Position numbers and translations under genes: made by a program
Shown: positions 52,666 through 62,282 of the stretch, piece by piece
Numbering within the stretch: the stretch's first letter is position 1
Layout of the letters: every line of letters starts with the position of its first letter
The notes under the pieces: model-generated
Seen by the model: only the letters and a program-made list of their open reading frames with translations
The model's database searches: none
Told to the model about the DNA's origin: nothing
DNA from: Flavobacterium collinsii
GTDB taxonomy: Bacteria > Bacteroidota > Bacteroidia > Flavobacteriales > Flavobacteriaceae
Direction of reading: 5' to 3'
DNA: 64,000 bases
NCBI RefSeq assembly: GCF_902804485.1
Contig: NZ_CADCST010000061.1
Span: 1 to 64,000, forward strand

Positions 52666-55041
52666 ATGAAAAGAATATTCTTGATTATTATAGGTTTTTT
52701 TGGGCTGATAACCTATGCTCAAACGGGAACTGTAAAGGGAAAAATCATTGATAAACAATCCGAGAAACCACTTATTGGAGTTGTTATTTTATTGATAGGT
52801 GATGAGAAGAAAAACGCCATTTCAGATGCTGATGGTAATTTTAAACTGGCCAATGTACCGCTGGGTCGACAGAGTCTTAGTTTTAGTTTTCAGGGCTATG
52901 AAAACACATCGGTTTCTGATCTTGATATTACCACAGGAAAAGATAATTTGTTAACGGTTTCGATGATCGAAAAGTTCAATACACTTGACGAAATTATTGT
53001 GTCCTCAGGTTCTAATAAAGCCAAACCGCTTAACAAAATGGCATTAGTATCAACCAAACAATTTACTACAGAAGAAGTCAGTCGATATGCAGGAGGAAGG
53101 AGTGATGTGGCTCGTTTGGTTTCTAATTTTGCCGGAGTTTCTACCGGAGATGACAGCCGCAACGATATTGTTGTAAGAGGGAATTCGCCGTCTGGAATGT
53201 TGTGGAGAATAGAAGGAATGCCAGTTCCGAGTCCCAATCACTTTTCGACATTGGGAACTACAGGAGGGCCAATTTCGGCTTTGAATCCAAATCTTTTGGC
53301 CAATTCTGATTTTTTAACTTCAGCCTTTCCAGCGGAGTATGGAAATGCAATTGGAGGTGTTTTTGATCTGAGTTTCCGAAAAGGAAATCCCGATGATTAC
53401 GAATACATGCTGAGTGCCGGTGCTTATCCGGGAGTCGAATTTATGGCAGAAGGACCGCTTGGTAAAAAAGGAGGTTCGTTTGTAGCGGCGGCAAGATATG
53501 GCTTTGTCGGGGTTCTGGGAATAGCGGGTACAGATGCACAGCCCAATTATAGAGATATCAGTTTTAATATTGATTTAGGAAAAAGTAAAGCAGGCAATTT
53601 CTCTCTTTTTGGAATCTACGGAACGTCGGATATTGATTTTCTGGGAGATAAAATAGATAAAGAAGACCCTTTTGCAGCCCAGGATGAGGATGCTTACGTA
53701 AAATCGGGATTTGCTTCGTTTGGTTTGAAGCACAATCTGGACATTGGAACAAAATCGTATTTGAAAACCATTGTCGGTTTTTCAAATTCAAATAACTCCT
53801 ACGAGAATTTCCGTTATTATAACTTCAACACTGCCGCAGAAAACCGTTTGTCTTTTACAGATATTAATAACAATGAAAACAGAGTGACATTCTCGACTTT
53901 ATTCAATTCTAAAATCAATAAAAAGACAACTTTCAGGGCGGGTTTGCTTTTTGAGAATTATACACTTGATGCTAAAATGTCTTCGCGTGACCGACAGCAG
54001 GACAACGATGGTGATGGTTACCCGGATTTTGTTCAGCTGATAAACAACAGTGGGAATTACAATGTTATTCAGCCGTTTGCTCAGGGGCAATTTCGTCTGA
54101 CGGAGAAGCTAACTTTTAATGCCGGTATTCATGGGCAGTATTTTTCTATAAATAAGGAGTTTGCTTTTGAACCTAGGGCTGCTCTGGCCTATGCAGTAAA
54201 TCAAAGGAACACGATTAGTTTTGGTTATGGTCTGCACCATCAAGGTGTTCCGGCTCCGATACTATTTCTGAATGAATTTGTAAATGGAACTCAGGTTCAG
54301 ACCAACAAGAATCTGGATTTAGTTCAAAGTCAGCATTATGTTTTGGGCTATGATGTGCGGTTGGCCAGAAAATGGAGGGGAAAAGTAGAGCTTTATTATC
54401 AGGATATCAGCAAGGCAGGAGTGCAGCCTTTTCCAAGCAGTTATTCGACCTTAACAGAAGGAGCCGATTTTAGTTATTCTATTGATAAAACGTCTTTGGT
54501 AAGTAAGGGAAGCGGATACAATCAGGGTATTGAATTTACCGTCGAAAAATTCTTTAGTGAAGGCTATTATGCTTTGTTTACCACCTCGCTTTTTGAAAGT
54601 AAATATAAAGGAAGTGATGGTATAGAACGAAACTCACCTTTTAATAACGGATACATTATTAATTTGTTAGGAGGGAAAGAATTTAGAATAGGGAAGGCAA
54701 AGAAAAATGTTTTTTCGATTGATACCAAATTCACAACTGCTGGAGGGCGTTATTATACACCGGTAGATTTGGTCGCTTCAAACAATGCCGGTTATGAAAT
54801 TAGAGATGATGCAAATGCCTTTAGCAAACAGTATGATCCTTATTTAAGGTTGGATGTTAAATTCGGAATTAAATTTAATAGCAAAAGAAAGAAAAGGTTT
54901 CATCAGTTTTATATAGACCTTCAAAATGTGACCAACCATACCAATATTTTTACGAAGGAATACAATCGATTAACGAATAGTGTCAATCAGAAAGATCAAA
55001 TTGGTTTTTCACCTGATTTTGGATATAAATTTCAATTTTAG
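52666..55041 (+). CDS. TonB-dependent receptor with carboxypeptidase-like domain
   Basis: The 791-residue protein has a signal peptide ending ITYAQ (about residue 19). A CarboxypepD_reg-like domain (GTVKGKIIDKQSEKPLIGVVILL, about 20-105) follows. The plug contains DVARLVSNFAGVSTGDDSRNDIVVRGNSPSGMLWRIEGMPVPSPNHFSTLGTTGGPISALNPNLL, and a barrel ends SPDFGYKFQF. It is not SusC-like and no SusD follows. The cargo is unknown. The preceding Crp-type and AraC regulators may control it. Confidence 0.88.
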   Translation: MKRIFLIIIGFFGLITYAQTGTVKGKIIDKQSEKPLIGVVILLIGDEKKNAISDADGNFKLANVPLGRQSLSFSFQGYENTSVSDLDITTGKDNLLTVSMIEKFNTLDEIIVSSGSNKAKPLNKMALVSTKQFTTEEVSRYAGGRSDVARLVSNFAGVSTGDDSRNDIVVRGNSPSGMLWRIEGMPVPSPNHFSTLGTTGGPISALNPNLLANSDFLTSAFPAEYGNAIGGVFDLSFRKGNPDDYEYMLSAGAYPGVEFMAEGPLGKKGGSFVAAARYGFVGVLGIAGTDAQPNYRDISFNIDLGKSKAGNFSLFGIYGTSDIDFLGDKIDKEDPFAAQDEDAYVKSGFASFGLKHNLDIGTKSYLKTIVGFSNSNNSYENFRYYNFNTAAENRLSFTDINNNENRVTFSTLFNSKINKKTTFRAGLLFENYTLDAKMSSRDRQQDNDGDGYPDFVQLINNSGNYNVIQPFAQGQFRLTEKLTFNAGIHGQYFSINKEFAFEPRAALAYAVNQRNTISFGYGLHHQGVPAPILFLNEFVNGTQVQTNKNLDLVQSQHYVLGYDVRLARKWRGKVELYYQDISKAGVQPFPSSYSTLTEGADFSYSIDKTSLVSKGSGYNQGIEFTVEKFFSEGYYALFTTSLFESKYKGSDGIERNSPFNNGYIINLLGGKEFRIGKAKKNVFSIDTKFTTAGGRYYTPVDLVASNNAGYEIRDDANAFSKQYDPYLRLDVKFGIKFNSKRKKRFHQFYIDLQNVTNHTNIFTKEYNRLTNSVNQKDQIGFSPDFGYKFQF

Positions 55042-55059
55042 TTTTTTACATAGAAGAAA

Positions 55060-55105
55060 ACAACAAATGAAAACAATAAAAGGATCTTCCGTTTTCATTT
55101 GTTGT
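55060..55105. terminator. Hairpin between convergent TonB receptor and OmpA genes
   Basis: ACAACAAATGAAAAC at 55060-55074 pairs perfectly with 55091-55105 (15 bp, 16-base loop). It lies between two convergent stop codons. It lacks a clear T run, so it may act as a bidirectional transcript end or an RNA-stabilising structure. Confidence 0.5.
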
Positions 55106-55128
55106 ATTAAGGCCTTCGAGAATGGGTA

Positions 55129-56139
55129 TTACAATTTTACAATTTCTACCCTGCGATTTTTTGCTTTGTTCTCTTCACTAGTATTATCGGCAATAGGTTT
55201 ATCGGAGCCCCAACCTTTTGTTTGTAATCTGGATGCATTTATCCCCTTGGAGATTAAGGCCGTTTTTACAGCACTTGCTCTTTCTTCAGAAAGTTTTTTA
55301 TTCTGCGCCGCAAGACCAGTATTATCGGTATGACCTTCAATGGTAATTTTAAGGCTGCTATTAGCAGTTAGTAATTTTTGAATTTCATCAATTATAGGCG
55401 AAGATTCTGTTTTTATAGTAGCTTTATTGGTGTCGAAATTAATGTACAGTGCGATGTGGCCTTTAGAATCGAGCTCTTTCTTCATTTCATCTGCTTTGGT
55501 AAGCGAAGCTGTCATTTTAAAAGGTTTTGTTTCCAGAATCATCCATCCTGCAGAAACAGCATCGTCACCAGGAGTAAGTTGAACCCAGATATTTCTATCC
55601 GGACGGCGAATAAGATAGGTTGTTGTAATGGCATTACCCATAAAGCCATAACCATTCATGTATTTGATACGGTTGTTCTCCGGAATCGTATAAGAGGAAT
55701 CTGAATGAACTTTCATTTCAGATATTTTTACACCATCAATGCTTTTAATTAATTCCTCTAAATTTTTTGCTACTTCAAGATCACTATATGATTTTCCTTC
55801 TTTTGCAGTAATCCTGGCATAGAATATTTTTCCTTCTGGTTTTTCAAAATGGTCTTTCACCCAAAAATAAGCAACGTCATAATCAGCTGTATTATTCTTT
55901 GGAGTGCCTTCGTAATTTTCGGGTAGGTTAAAGTAAGGAAAAGCGCCAAGAGGTTTGTCCGAAACGGGGATAGCATTAATCTCGAATTTTTTAACTGAAG
56001 TCTCTGTTGGGGGAGTTTCAGTAGCTGGGGTTGATACAAGAGAATCTGTGTTATCTGTCACATCATTCTGCTTTTTGTTGGAATTGCATGCCAGGGTGAT
56101 GCATGCAATTAGAAATAATGTTAAAAATTTGATTTTCAT
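55129..56139 (-). CDS. OmpA family lipoprotein
   Basis: The 336-residue protein has a lipoprotein signal MKIKFLTLFLIACITLAC (Cys 18). The start at 56139 is preferred over an upstream in-frame Met because it begins the signal peptide and lies 24 bases after an exact -7 box. A Thr/Pro linker leads to an unassigned domain (about 50-220). The OmpA peptidoglycan-binding domain is C-terminal (INFDTNKATIKTESSPIIDEI, IEGHTDNTG, NKKLSEERASAVKTAL, GWGSDKPIADN, NRRVEI). It probably tethers the outer membrane to the wall. Confidence 0.9.
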   Translation of the reverse strand: MKIKFLTLFLIACITLACNSNKKQNDVTDNTDSLVSTPATETPPTETSVKKFEINAIPVSDKPLGAFPYFNLPENYEGTPKNNTADYDVAYFWVKDHFEKPEGKIFYARITAKEGKSYSDLEVAKNLEELIKSIDGVKISEMKVHSDSSYTIPENNRIKYMNGYGFMGNAITTTYLIRRPDRNIWVQLTPGDDAVSAGWMILETKPFKMTASLTKADEMKKELDSKGHIALYINFDTNKATIKTESSPIIDEIQKLLTANSSLKITIEGHTDNTGLAAQNKKLSEERASAVKTALISKGINASRLQTKGWGSDKPIADNTSEENKAKNRRVEIVKL

Positions 56140-56162
56140 GTAGTTAGTTTTGTGTTGAAAAT

Positions 56163-56170
56163 CAAAGATA
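56163..56170 (-). promoter_or_regulatory. Promoter of the OmpA lipoprotein gene
   Basis: On the minus strand, TTG (56191-56193) and TATCTTTG (56163-56170) are separated by 20 bases, a complete Bacteroidota promoter. It is 24 bases before the start at 56139 and rules out the longer reading frame, whose first Met (56193) would lie upstream of it. Confidence 0.65.
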
Positions 56171-56341
56171 GCAAAGCGAAGAGATTTTAACAAAAAAAAG
56201 AATCAGTTTAATGGAGTTTTTTTTGAATGTAATGTTTTGAAAAAGTGATTGTTAGTGTTGATTTTATCTTTGCGTTTTTGTGAGATTTAGTATAGATTTA
56301 CTTTATACGAAACGACATTTAGCTGAAGTAATTCACTTTCT

Positions 56342-56998
56342 TTAAAATAACTCCAACTGAGTAGGCAGTAATTTAAAGGACATTCTATGGTATTTTGTAG
56401 TACCGTACTTTTTAATGGCTTCACGATGTTCTTTTGTTGGGTAGCCTTTATTTTTTTTCCAATTGTACATTGGAAATTCTTCGTGAATCTGATCCATATA
56501 TTCGTCACGATAGGTTTTGGCAAGAACCGAAGCAGCAGCAATACTTAAAAACTTAGCATCACCTTTTATAATACTTTGATTCGGGATTGATTTTAGCAAT
56601 TCGATTTCAGTTGTAGTAAATTGTTTCCCAACAGTATTCTTTAGACCCAGCTTTGCATTTAGCGATCGGTTTCCATCAACAATAATAAACTCAGGTTCAG
56701 GATTTAATTTTAAAACACATTCCTGCATTCCTTTCATTGAAGCATTCAGGATATTTATTTCGTCAATTTCATCAGGGAATAAATGTGTAACGGCAAAACA
56801 GATGGCATGTTCTTCTATAATAGGTTTTAGCAGAGATCTTGCTTTTTCAGACAATTGTTTACTGTCGTTTAGAGTTTGATTTTCAAAATCAGCAGGTAAA
56901 ATTACGGCTGCTGCAGTTACGGGTCCAGCCAAACATCCCCGACCAGCTTCGTCAGTTCCGGTTTCTAAAAGATGTCCTGAGTAATTTTTTTGAAGCAT
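56342..56998 (-). CDS. rnhB: Ribonuclease HII
   Basis: The enzyme cuts RNA in RNA-DNA hybrids and single ribonucleotides in DNA. The 218-residue protein has the catalytic DEAGRG (D16, E17) in [25 protein letters not shown] follows, then [24 protein letters not shown] and [17 protein letters not shown]. The start at 56998 is chosen because the longer frame's ATG (57025) falls inside an exact -7 box. Confidence 0.95.
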   Translation of the reverse strand: MLQKNYSGHLLETGTDEAGRGCLAGPVTAAAVILPADFENQTLNDSKQLSEKARSLLKPIIEEHAICFAVTHLFPDEIDEINILNASMKGMQECVLKLNPEPEFIIVDGNRSLNAKLGLKNTVGKQFTTTEIELLKSIPNQSIIKGDAKFLSIAAASVLAKTYRDEYMDQIHEEFPMYNWKKNKGYPTKEHREAIKKYGTTKYHRMSFKLLPTQLELF

Positions 56999-57022
56999 TT
57001 TCTGTTTTTTTATATTCAAAGT

Positions 57023-57030
57023 CAAAAATA
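57023..57030 (-). promoter_or_regulatory. -7 box of rnhB
   Basis: Reads TATTTTTG on the minus strand, an exact TAnnTTTG, 24 bases before the ATG at 56998. Confidence 0.55.
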
Positions 57031-57328
57031 TTGTAATTTTTTTTAATAGCGTTTAAAATCTCTTCTTTAATAATAGCCTGGATTTGCGAAAAAAAAGAAA
57101 AAAAGATGTAATTTAAAAGATGTTCGCAAAAGCAGATCTTATTTTTTTAACAGGTTTGCTTTTTATGAGGATTAAGTGTTAAAAGGGTGTTAAGTGTTAA
57201 AATTACATAAATTTATGTTTTTAGTAAAAAAATAAGGAATATTGCTACTAAAAAGAATGGAATCTAAACGAATTATGATGGATGTTGATAGATGTTTAGG
57301 AATTTAGACTAAAATTAAGTTAAAAAAT
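57031..57328. other. Intergenic, nothing recognised
   Basis: This is an AT-rich gap between the divergent rnhB and susC-like genes. A short direct repeat, AAGTGTTAAAAGGGTGTTAAGTG-like, lies at about 57174-57200. No gene or RNA is seen. Confidence 0.4.
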
Positions 57329-57360
57329 TTTGGAGTTTTAAGAAATAATTAAGATGTTTG
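57329..57360 (+). promoter_or_regulatory. Promoter of the SusC/SusD pair
   Basis: TTTG at 57329-57332, 20 bases, then GATGTTTG at 57353-57360, one mismatch from TAnnTTTG. It lies 27 bases before the susC-like start codon. Confidence 0.5.
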
Positions 57361-57387
57361 CGCCATACTAATTCAAAATAAATTAAA

Positions 57388-60300
57388 ATGAAATTAAAAT
57401 TTAAATGGATTTTTACGCTGGTTGTGGCGTTATCTATGCAGTTTTCTTTTGCTCAGGAGAGAACTGTGACTGGAAAGGTCTCTGATAAAACAGGGGTTAT
57501 TCCGGGAGTAAATGTTCTTGTGAAAGGATCTAAAGTAAGCACTCAAACTGATTTTGACGGAAGTTATTCCATAAAAGCAAAGACAGGTGATGTGTTAGTT
57601 TTTTCATATGTAGGTATGAATAACAAACAAGCAACTGTTGGTTCTTCAAATTCAGTTAATGTTGTATTGGAGTCAGAGGCTCAATTAATGAATGAGGTTG
57701 TAGTTGTAGGTTACGGTGTACAGAAAAGAAAAGAAGTAACCGGTTCTATCTCTAAAATTGCAGGAAGCGACATTTCTAATCTTGTAACTCCAAGTGTTGA
57801 AGGACTTTTGGCAGGTAGAGCGACGGGAGTTCAGGTATTAAACAATACCGGACTTATTGGTGCTGCGCCAAAAATTAGAATTAGAGGTATCGGATCTATT
57901 TCTGGTAGTACAGAGCCATTAATTGTTGTTGATGGTATTCCAATTTATTCTGGTGATATCGGAGGGGTTTCTTCTACAAATGGTTTAGCAGATATCAATC
58001 CGGATGATATAGAATCTTTTGATATTTTAAAAGATGGTGCTGCAACTGCTATCTATGGATCAAGAGCAGCAAATGGAGTTGTTTTGATTACGACTAAAAG
58101 CGGAAAGAAAGGTAGTCTAAAAGTTTCTTATTCAAGTGTTTTTGGTGTTGCTAGTGCTGCTAAAAAATATGATTTGTTAGAGACTCCTGATTTTCTGGTT
58201 ATTTCTAATGAAAAAAGAACCAATAGAGGTCAGGCTCCTTGGGCAGTTGGAAATACTTACAATACAGATTGGCAAGGTGCTGTGTTAAGAAATGCACCTC
58301 AAATGACGCATAATCTTAATTTCAGTGGAGGTTCTGATAAAACAAAGTACTATTTATCTTTAGGGCTTACTGATTTAGATGGTATCAATTTATCTAATAG
58401 TATGAAAAAGTATTCGATTAGAGCTAATATTGATCAGGATGTCAACAAATGGTTTAGTTTTGGTACAAATTTTAATGTAAACAGAACGGAGTATAAAGGA
58501 TTGAATAGTGCCGCAAGCAGTTTGTCAGGTAACTTTTTTAATACGATCAGACAGTTGCCAAATACACCTATTTATGATGTCCTTGATCCAACAGGATACA
58601 ATCTTTCGTCAAATAATGCAACCGTTGGGCAGTGGGATAATTTAGCTCCGGTAGGAGATAATATTACCAATATTATTTATGCATTGGATCATAATAAATA
58701 TGAATCAACAACAACGAGAATAATTGCAAGTGTTTTTGCAAATGCAAAGATTACTTCTGATTTAAGCTATAAATTGCAGGTAAGTGCGGATAATGCATCA
58801 ACAGATGGTTACCGATACTGGAATCCTGTGCACGGAGACGGACGTTCATCAAATGGTAGTGTATATCAGGACAATACGAATCTTATGAGATGGAACTGGC
58901 AGAATATTTTGAACTACAAGCACACTTTTGCTGAAGATCATAATCTTGGAGTAACAGGTGTTGCTGAATATCAAAAATCCAAAACAAAGATTTTTTGGGG
59001 GTCAGGAAGTGATATTATAAGTGATTTCTTTGATAAAAATTTAGTAAGTAATACTTATAATACAAGAGATTCTGGTGGTGGTGTTACCGAAAAAGGTATT
59101 ATGTCTTATTTAGGGCGTGTTACTTATAACTACAAAGAGAAATATTTTATTCAGGGATCCCTTAGACGTGACGGAATTTCTCAGTTTGAAAAAAATGTTA
59201 GGTACCATAATTTCCCTGGAGTTTCTGCAGGTTGGACCGTATCTAAAGAAAGTTTCATGGAAGGAATTAGCAATACAGTTTCTGATTTGAAATTTAGAGG
59301 TTCTTATTCTCAGGTTGGTAATGTTGAGGTTTTGGATGGAGCTTCTTATCCTTCAAAAGATCTTACAATTGGTTCTCCATATGGTTCTTCTAATGGTATT
59401 GGTTACTGGCAATTTGGGAATCCTTTATTAGAATGGGAAACTTCAACTAAAGTTGATTTTGGTGTAGATTTAGGATTGCTTAACAATCGTTTGACATTAA
59501 GCTTCGATTATTTTAAAAATAATATCGACAATTTAGTTTTGGCGGCACCACAACCTCCATCCATTGGTATTCCTAATAATACGGTCAATCAAAATGTTGG
59601 TAAAATGTACAATCAGGGATATGAGTTTGCTGCTACATTTAAGGCAATTAATAATGCAAACTTTAAATGGGATATCTCTTCTAATTTAACGCTTGCTAAG
59701 AATAAAGTTACGGCATTGTATCAAGGACAACCAATCATAGGGGGGTCATCTACAGATACAAGCATTGCTCCAAATATCATTATTCAGCAAGGAGAATCAG
59801 TTAACTCTTTATATGGATTTAAATATTGGGGAGTTAATAAAGCAAACGGTAACCCGGTGTATTACAAAGCAGACGGTAGTTTAGTACAAGGAAACTTGCC
59901 AGCTGTTACCTATTCTGTTTTTGATCCAAATAATCCGGCAGCGGCAGGTGCAGCAGCATCATTGACTAGTTCTGATAGAACTATTTTGGGGAACACGTTG
60001 CCAACTTATTACGGATCTGTTAGTTCTACGATGAAGTATAAAAATCTTGATTTTGGTTTTATGTTCAGATTTAGTGGAGGGAATAAAATTTTTAATTCCA
60101 CTAGAAGAGAGTTGATGAACCAAAACTTTAACAACAACGGAACAGAAATTTTAGGAAGATGGCAAAGTGTTGACAATCCGGGAGACGGATGGACACCAAG
60201 ATTATATGCAGGTACAAATACTTCAACAAATCTTAGTGGAAGCGCAAGTACCCGTTTTGTTGAAAAAGGCGATTTTATTTCACTTGATAATATTAGTATT

Positions 60301-60492
60301 GGTTACACACTGCCTAAAATGTTGCTAGATAAAATTAAGGTAGATAACTTCAGGCTATTTGTTCAAGCGCAAAATATTTGGCTGATTTCAGATTACAAAG
60401 GTTTGAATCCTGAGATGGAAACATCTGGAGTAGATATTAATGGAACACCACGTTCAAAAGTGATCTCAGTTGGATTAAATGTAAGTTTATAA
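57388..60492 (+). CDS. SusC/RagA family TonB-linked outer membrane protein
   Basis: The 1,034-residue transporter has a signal peptide ending SFAQ (about residue 22). The CarboxypepD_reg-like domain (VTGKVSDKTGVIPGVNVLVKGS, about 25-105) follows. The SusC linker MNEVVVVGYGVQKRKEVTGSIS, the plug with IRIRGIGSISGSTEPLIVVDGIPI and the conserved AATAIYGSRAANGVVLITTKSGKKG come next, then the barrel. With the SusD lipoprotein it forms a pedal-bin importer for oligosaccharides or peptides. No glycoside hydrolase, SusR or ECF/anti-sigma gene is near, so the substrate is unknown. Confidence 0.95.
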   Translation: MKLKFKWIFTLVVALSMQFSFAQERTVTGKVSDKTGVIPGVNVLVKGSKVSTQTDFDGSYSIKAKTGDVLVFSYVGMNNKQATVGSSNSVNVVLESEAQLMNEVVVVGYGVQKRKEVTGSISKIAGSDISNLVTPSVEGLLAGRATGVQVLNNTGLIGAAPKIRIRGIGSISGSTEPLIVVDGIPIYSGDIGGVSSTNGLADINPDDIESFDILKDGAATAIYGSRAANGVVLITTKSGKKGSLKVSYSSVFGVASAAKKYDLLETPDFLVISNEKRTNRGQAPWAVGNTYNTDWQGAVLRNAPQMTHNLNFSGGSDKTKYYLSLGLTDLDGINLSNSMKKYSIRANIDQDVNKWFSFGTNFNVNRTEYKGLNSAASSLSGNFFNTIRQLPNTPIYDVLDPTGYNLSSNNATVGQWDNLAPVGDNITNIIYALDHNKYESTTTRIIASVFANAKITSDLSYKLQVSADNASTDGYRYWNPVHGDGRSSNGSVYQDNTNLMRWNWQNILNYKHTFAEDHNLGVTGVAEYQKSKTKIFWGSGSDIISDFFDKNLVSNTYNTRDSGGGVTEKGIMSYLGRVTYNYKEKYFIQGSLRRDGISQFEKNVRYHNFPGVSAGWTVSKESFMEGISNTVSDLKFRGSYSQVGNVEVLDGASYPSKDLTIGSPYGSSNGIGYWQFGNPLLEWETSTKVDFGVDLGLLNNRLTLSFDYFKNNIDNLVLAAPQPPSIGIPNNTVNQNVGKMYNQGYEFAATFKAINNANFKWDISSNLTLAKNKVTALYQGQPIIGGSSTDTSIAPNIIIQQGESVNSLYGFKYWGVNKANGNPVYYKADGSLVQGNLPAVTYSVFDPNNPAAAGAAASLTSSDRTILGNTLPTYYGSVSSTMKYKNLDFGFMFRFSGGNKIFNSTRRELMNQNFNNNGTEILGRWQSVDNPGDGWTPRLYAGTNTSTNLSGSASTRFVEKGDFISLDNISIGYTLPKMLLDKIKVDNFRLFVQAQNIWLISDYKGLNPEMETSGVDINGTPRSKVISVGLNVSL

Positions 60493-60500
60493 TAAGTACT

Positions 60501-62105
60501 ATGAAAAATATAATAAAAACAATTTTACTTTCTGTAGCTGTACTCGGGATGAGTTCATGTACAGAAGACAAGATATTGGATTTAAAACCAGTAAATAATA
60601 TTCTAAGTCCGGATGCTTTTACAACACCAACTTTGATAGAGAGTTATATGAACGGTGTTTATAATGCGGCAGCTATTGGTCAATATAACGCTACTACTGC
60701 AAATGGTGGTAGAGGATATGTTTGGGGAGCTGCGTATGTAGAGCAAGGAGAAACAAGAGGTGAAGATGTTGTTAATATGGCAACATTTTATGATTTGACA
60801 TACAGTACAACCTATGATCCAACTAGTGCTAACAATGTTTATTACTGGGTTGATGGTTACAGATTAATCAACAGATGTAATTTGATGATTGAAGGTACGA
60901 CAGATGCTGTTGCAAAAGGTATCATCACCAAAGCGGCTGGAGATAATTATATCGGTCAGTGTAAATTTTTAAGAGCAATTACACATTTAGAATTACTAAC
61001 TTATTTTGCGAAACCTTATTTTGACACTCCTGGTGCAACTCATGCAGGTATTCCTTACAGAGAAGTTGGAGTTAATACACAAGCTGAAATTGACTCAGAA
61101 ACAGTAAAACCTAGAAATACAGTTGCTGATTGTTATGCAAAAGTTTTGACTGATTTAAATGCTGCAGAAACTTTAATTACTACAGGTAGTTCAAGCGGAT
61201 TTGCATCAAGAGTTGTTGGTAAAGCTTCTAAATGGGCTGCAATTGCGTTCAAAACCAGACTTTATCTTCAAAAAAGAGATTGGGCAAATGTAATTGTTGA
61301 AGGTAGTAAGTTAAATGGGGTTTTTGCATTGACAGCTGATCCTTACGCACCGTTTCAGAATACTGCGGCTGCTAGTACTAGTAACTCGGAGTCTATTTTT
61401 TCTATTCAGCATGCTGCTACATCTAATCCTGGTGTAAATGCTGCATTAGCCAGTATGTTAAGAGACAGGGCACTGGTTTGTATTAGTCCTATTTTATGGA
61501 GAGATACTAAATGGTGGTTGACAGATGATAAACGAAGAGAAGAAGGGAAGTTTATTTACACTGCGGCAGGAATTAAATATACTAATAAGTACACAGATGT
61601 TACAAATCGTACAGATGCTGCACCAGTTATCAGATATGCTGAGGTAGTGTTGAATATGGCTGAAGCTCAGGCACGTTTATCAAATTTACCAGCAGCTCTA
61701 ACTTTGTTGAACTCTGTAAGAAACAGATCGTTGGCTAATCCTGTAGCAACTCCAGGGAACCCTGTGGGGCAGGCTTATACAGCTGCTTCTTTTCCTACTG
61801 TTCCTACTATGGTTGAGGCTATTCTAAAAGAAAGAAGAATTGAATTTTTACAGGAAGGTCGCAGATGGACTGACATTCACAGATTGACGGCAGATCCAAT
61901 AGCATCTGTTGCAACTAACGGAATTCCTGCTAAGGTAGCTAGTGCTGTCTCACCTCCTGCTGCTGCATTTGTTTTGGGTAATAGTTTTGTTATTACAACC
62001 CCAGTTGCTGCTATACCTGCATCTGACTTTAGATTTTTATGGCCAATACCACAAATTGAAATGAATACTAATCCGGGATTAGGTCAAAATCCAGGATGGA
62101 ATTAA
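60501..62105 (+). CDS. SusD/RagB family nutrient-binding lipoprotein
   Basis: The 534-residue surface lipoprotein has a signal ending LGMSSC (Cys 20). The SusD pattern follows: ILDLKPVNNILSPDAFTTPTLIESYMNGVYNA, helical TPR-like segments including YIGQCKFLRAITHLELLTYFAKPYF, and the C-terminal signature PVIRYAEVVLNMAEAQARL...ILKERRIEFLQEGRRWTDIHRL. It starts nine bases after the SusC gene and is its partner lid. The substrate is unknown. A terminator follows. Confidence 0.95.
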   Translation: MKNIIKTILLSVAVLGMSSCTEDKILDLKPVNNILSPDAFTTPTLIESYMNGVYNAAAIGQYNATTANGGRGYVWGAAYVEQGETRGEDVVNMATFYDLTYSTTYDPTSANNVYYWVDGYRLINRCNLMIEGTTDAVAKGIITKAAGDNYIGQCKFLRAITHLELLTYFAKPYFDTPGATHAGIPYREVGVNTQAEIDSETVKPRNTVADCYAKVLTDLNAAETLITTGSSSGFASRVVGKASKWAAIAFKTRLYLQKRDWANVIVEGSKLNGVFALTADPYAPFQNTAAASTSNSESIFSIQHAATSNPGVNAALASMLRDRALVCISPILWRDTKWWLTDDKRREEGKFIYTAAGIKYTNKYTDVTNRTDAAPVIRYAEVVLNMAEAQARLSNLPAALTLLNSVRNRSLANPVATPGNPVGQAYTAASFPTVPTMVEAILKERRIEFLQEGRRWTDIHRLTADPIASVATNGIPAKVASAVSPPAAAFVLGNSFVITTPVAAIPASDFRFLWPIPQIEMNTNPGLGQNPGWN

Positions 62106-62130
62106 GATAAATATTTTGATTTTTTTTGAA

Positions 62131-62168
62131 AGCCCTCAATCATTCATTTGATTGGGGGTTTTTGTTTC
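62131..62168 (+). terminator. Intrinsic terminator of the SusC/SusD genes
   Basis: CCCTCAATCA pairs with TGATTGGGGG (one G-T pair), followed by TTTTTGTTT. It lies about 25 bases after the SusD stop codon. Confidence 0.75.
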
Positions 62169-62232
62169 AACAGTTTGGCTTGAAAAAGAATCCAGATCAC
62201 AATGATTTGTTTTTTTATACGTTTTTATCTTT

Positions 62233-62240
62233 TACCTTTG
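62233..62240 (+). promoter_or_regulatory. Promoter of the putative porin gene
   Basis: TTTG at 62206-62209, 23 bases, then TACCTTTG at 62233-62240, an exact -7 box also used by era and der. It lies 43 bases before the start codon. Confidence 0.6.
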
Positions 62241-62282
62241 CCTGATAAATTTTGTCGTAATAATTACCTATAAAACCATCAA

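Noticed and set aside
57174..57200. Iteron-like origin repeats before susC
   Set aside because: Only two short, imperfect copies, with no dnaA or rep gene or DnaA boxes nearby.
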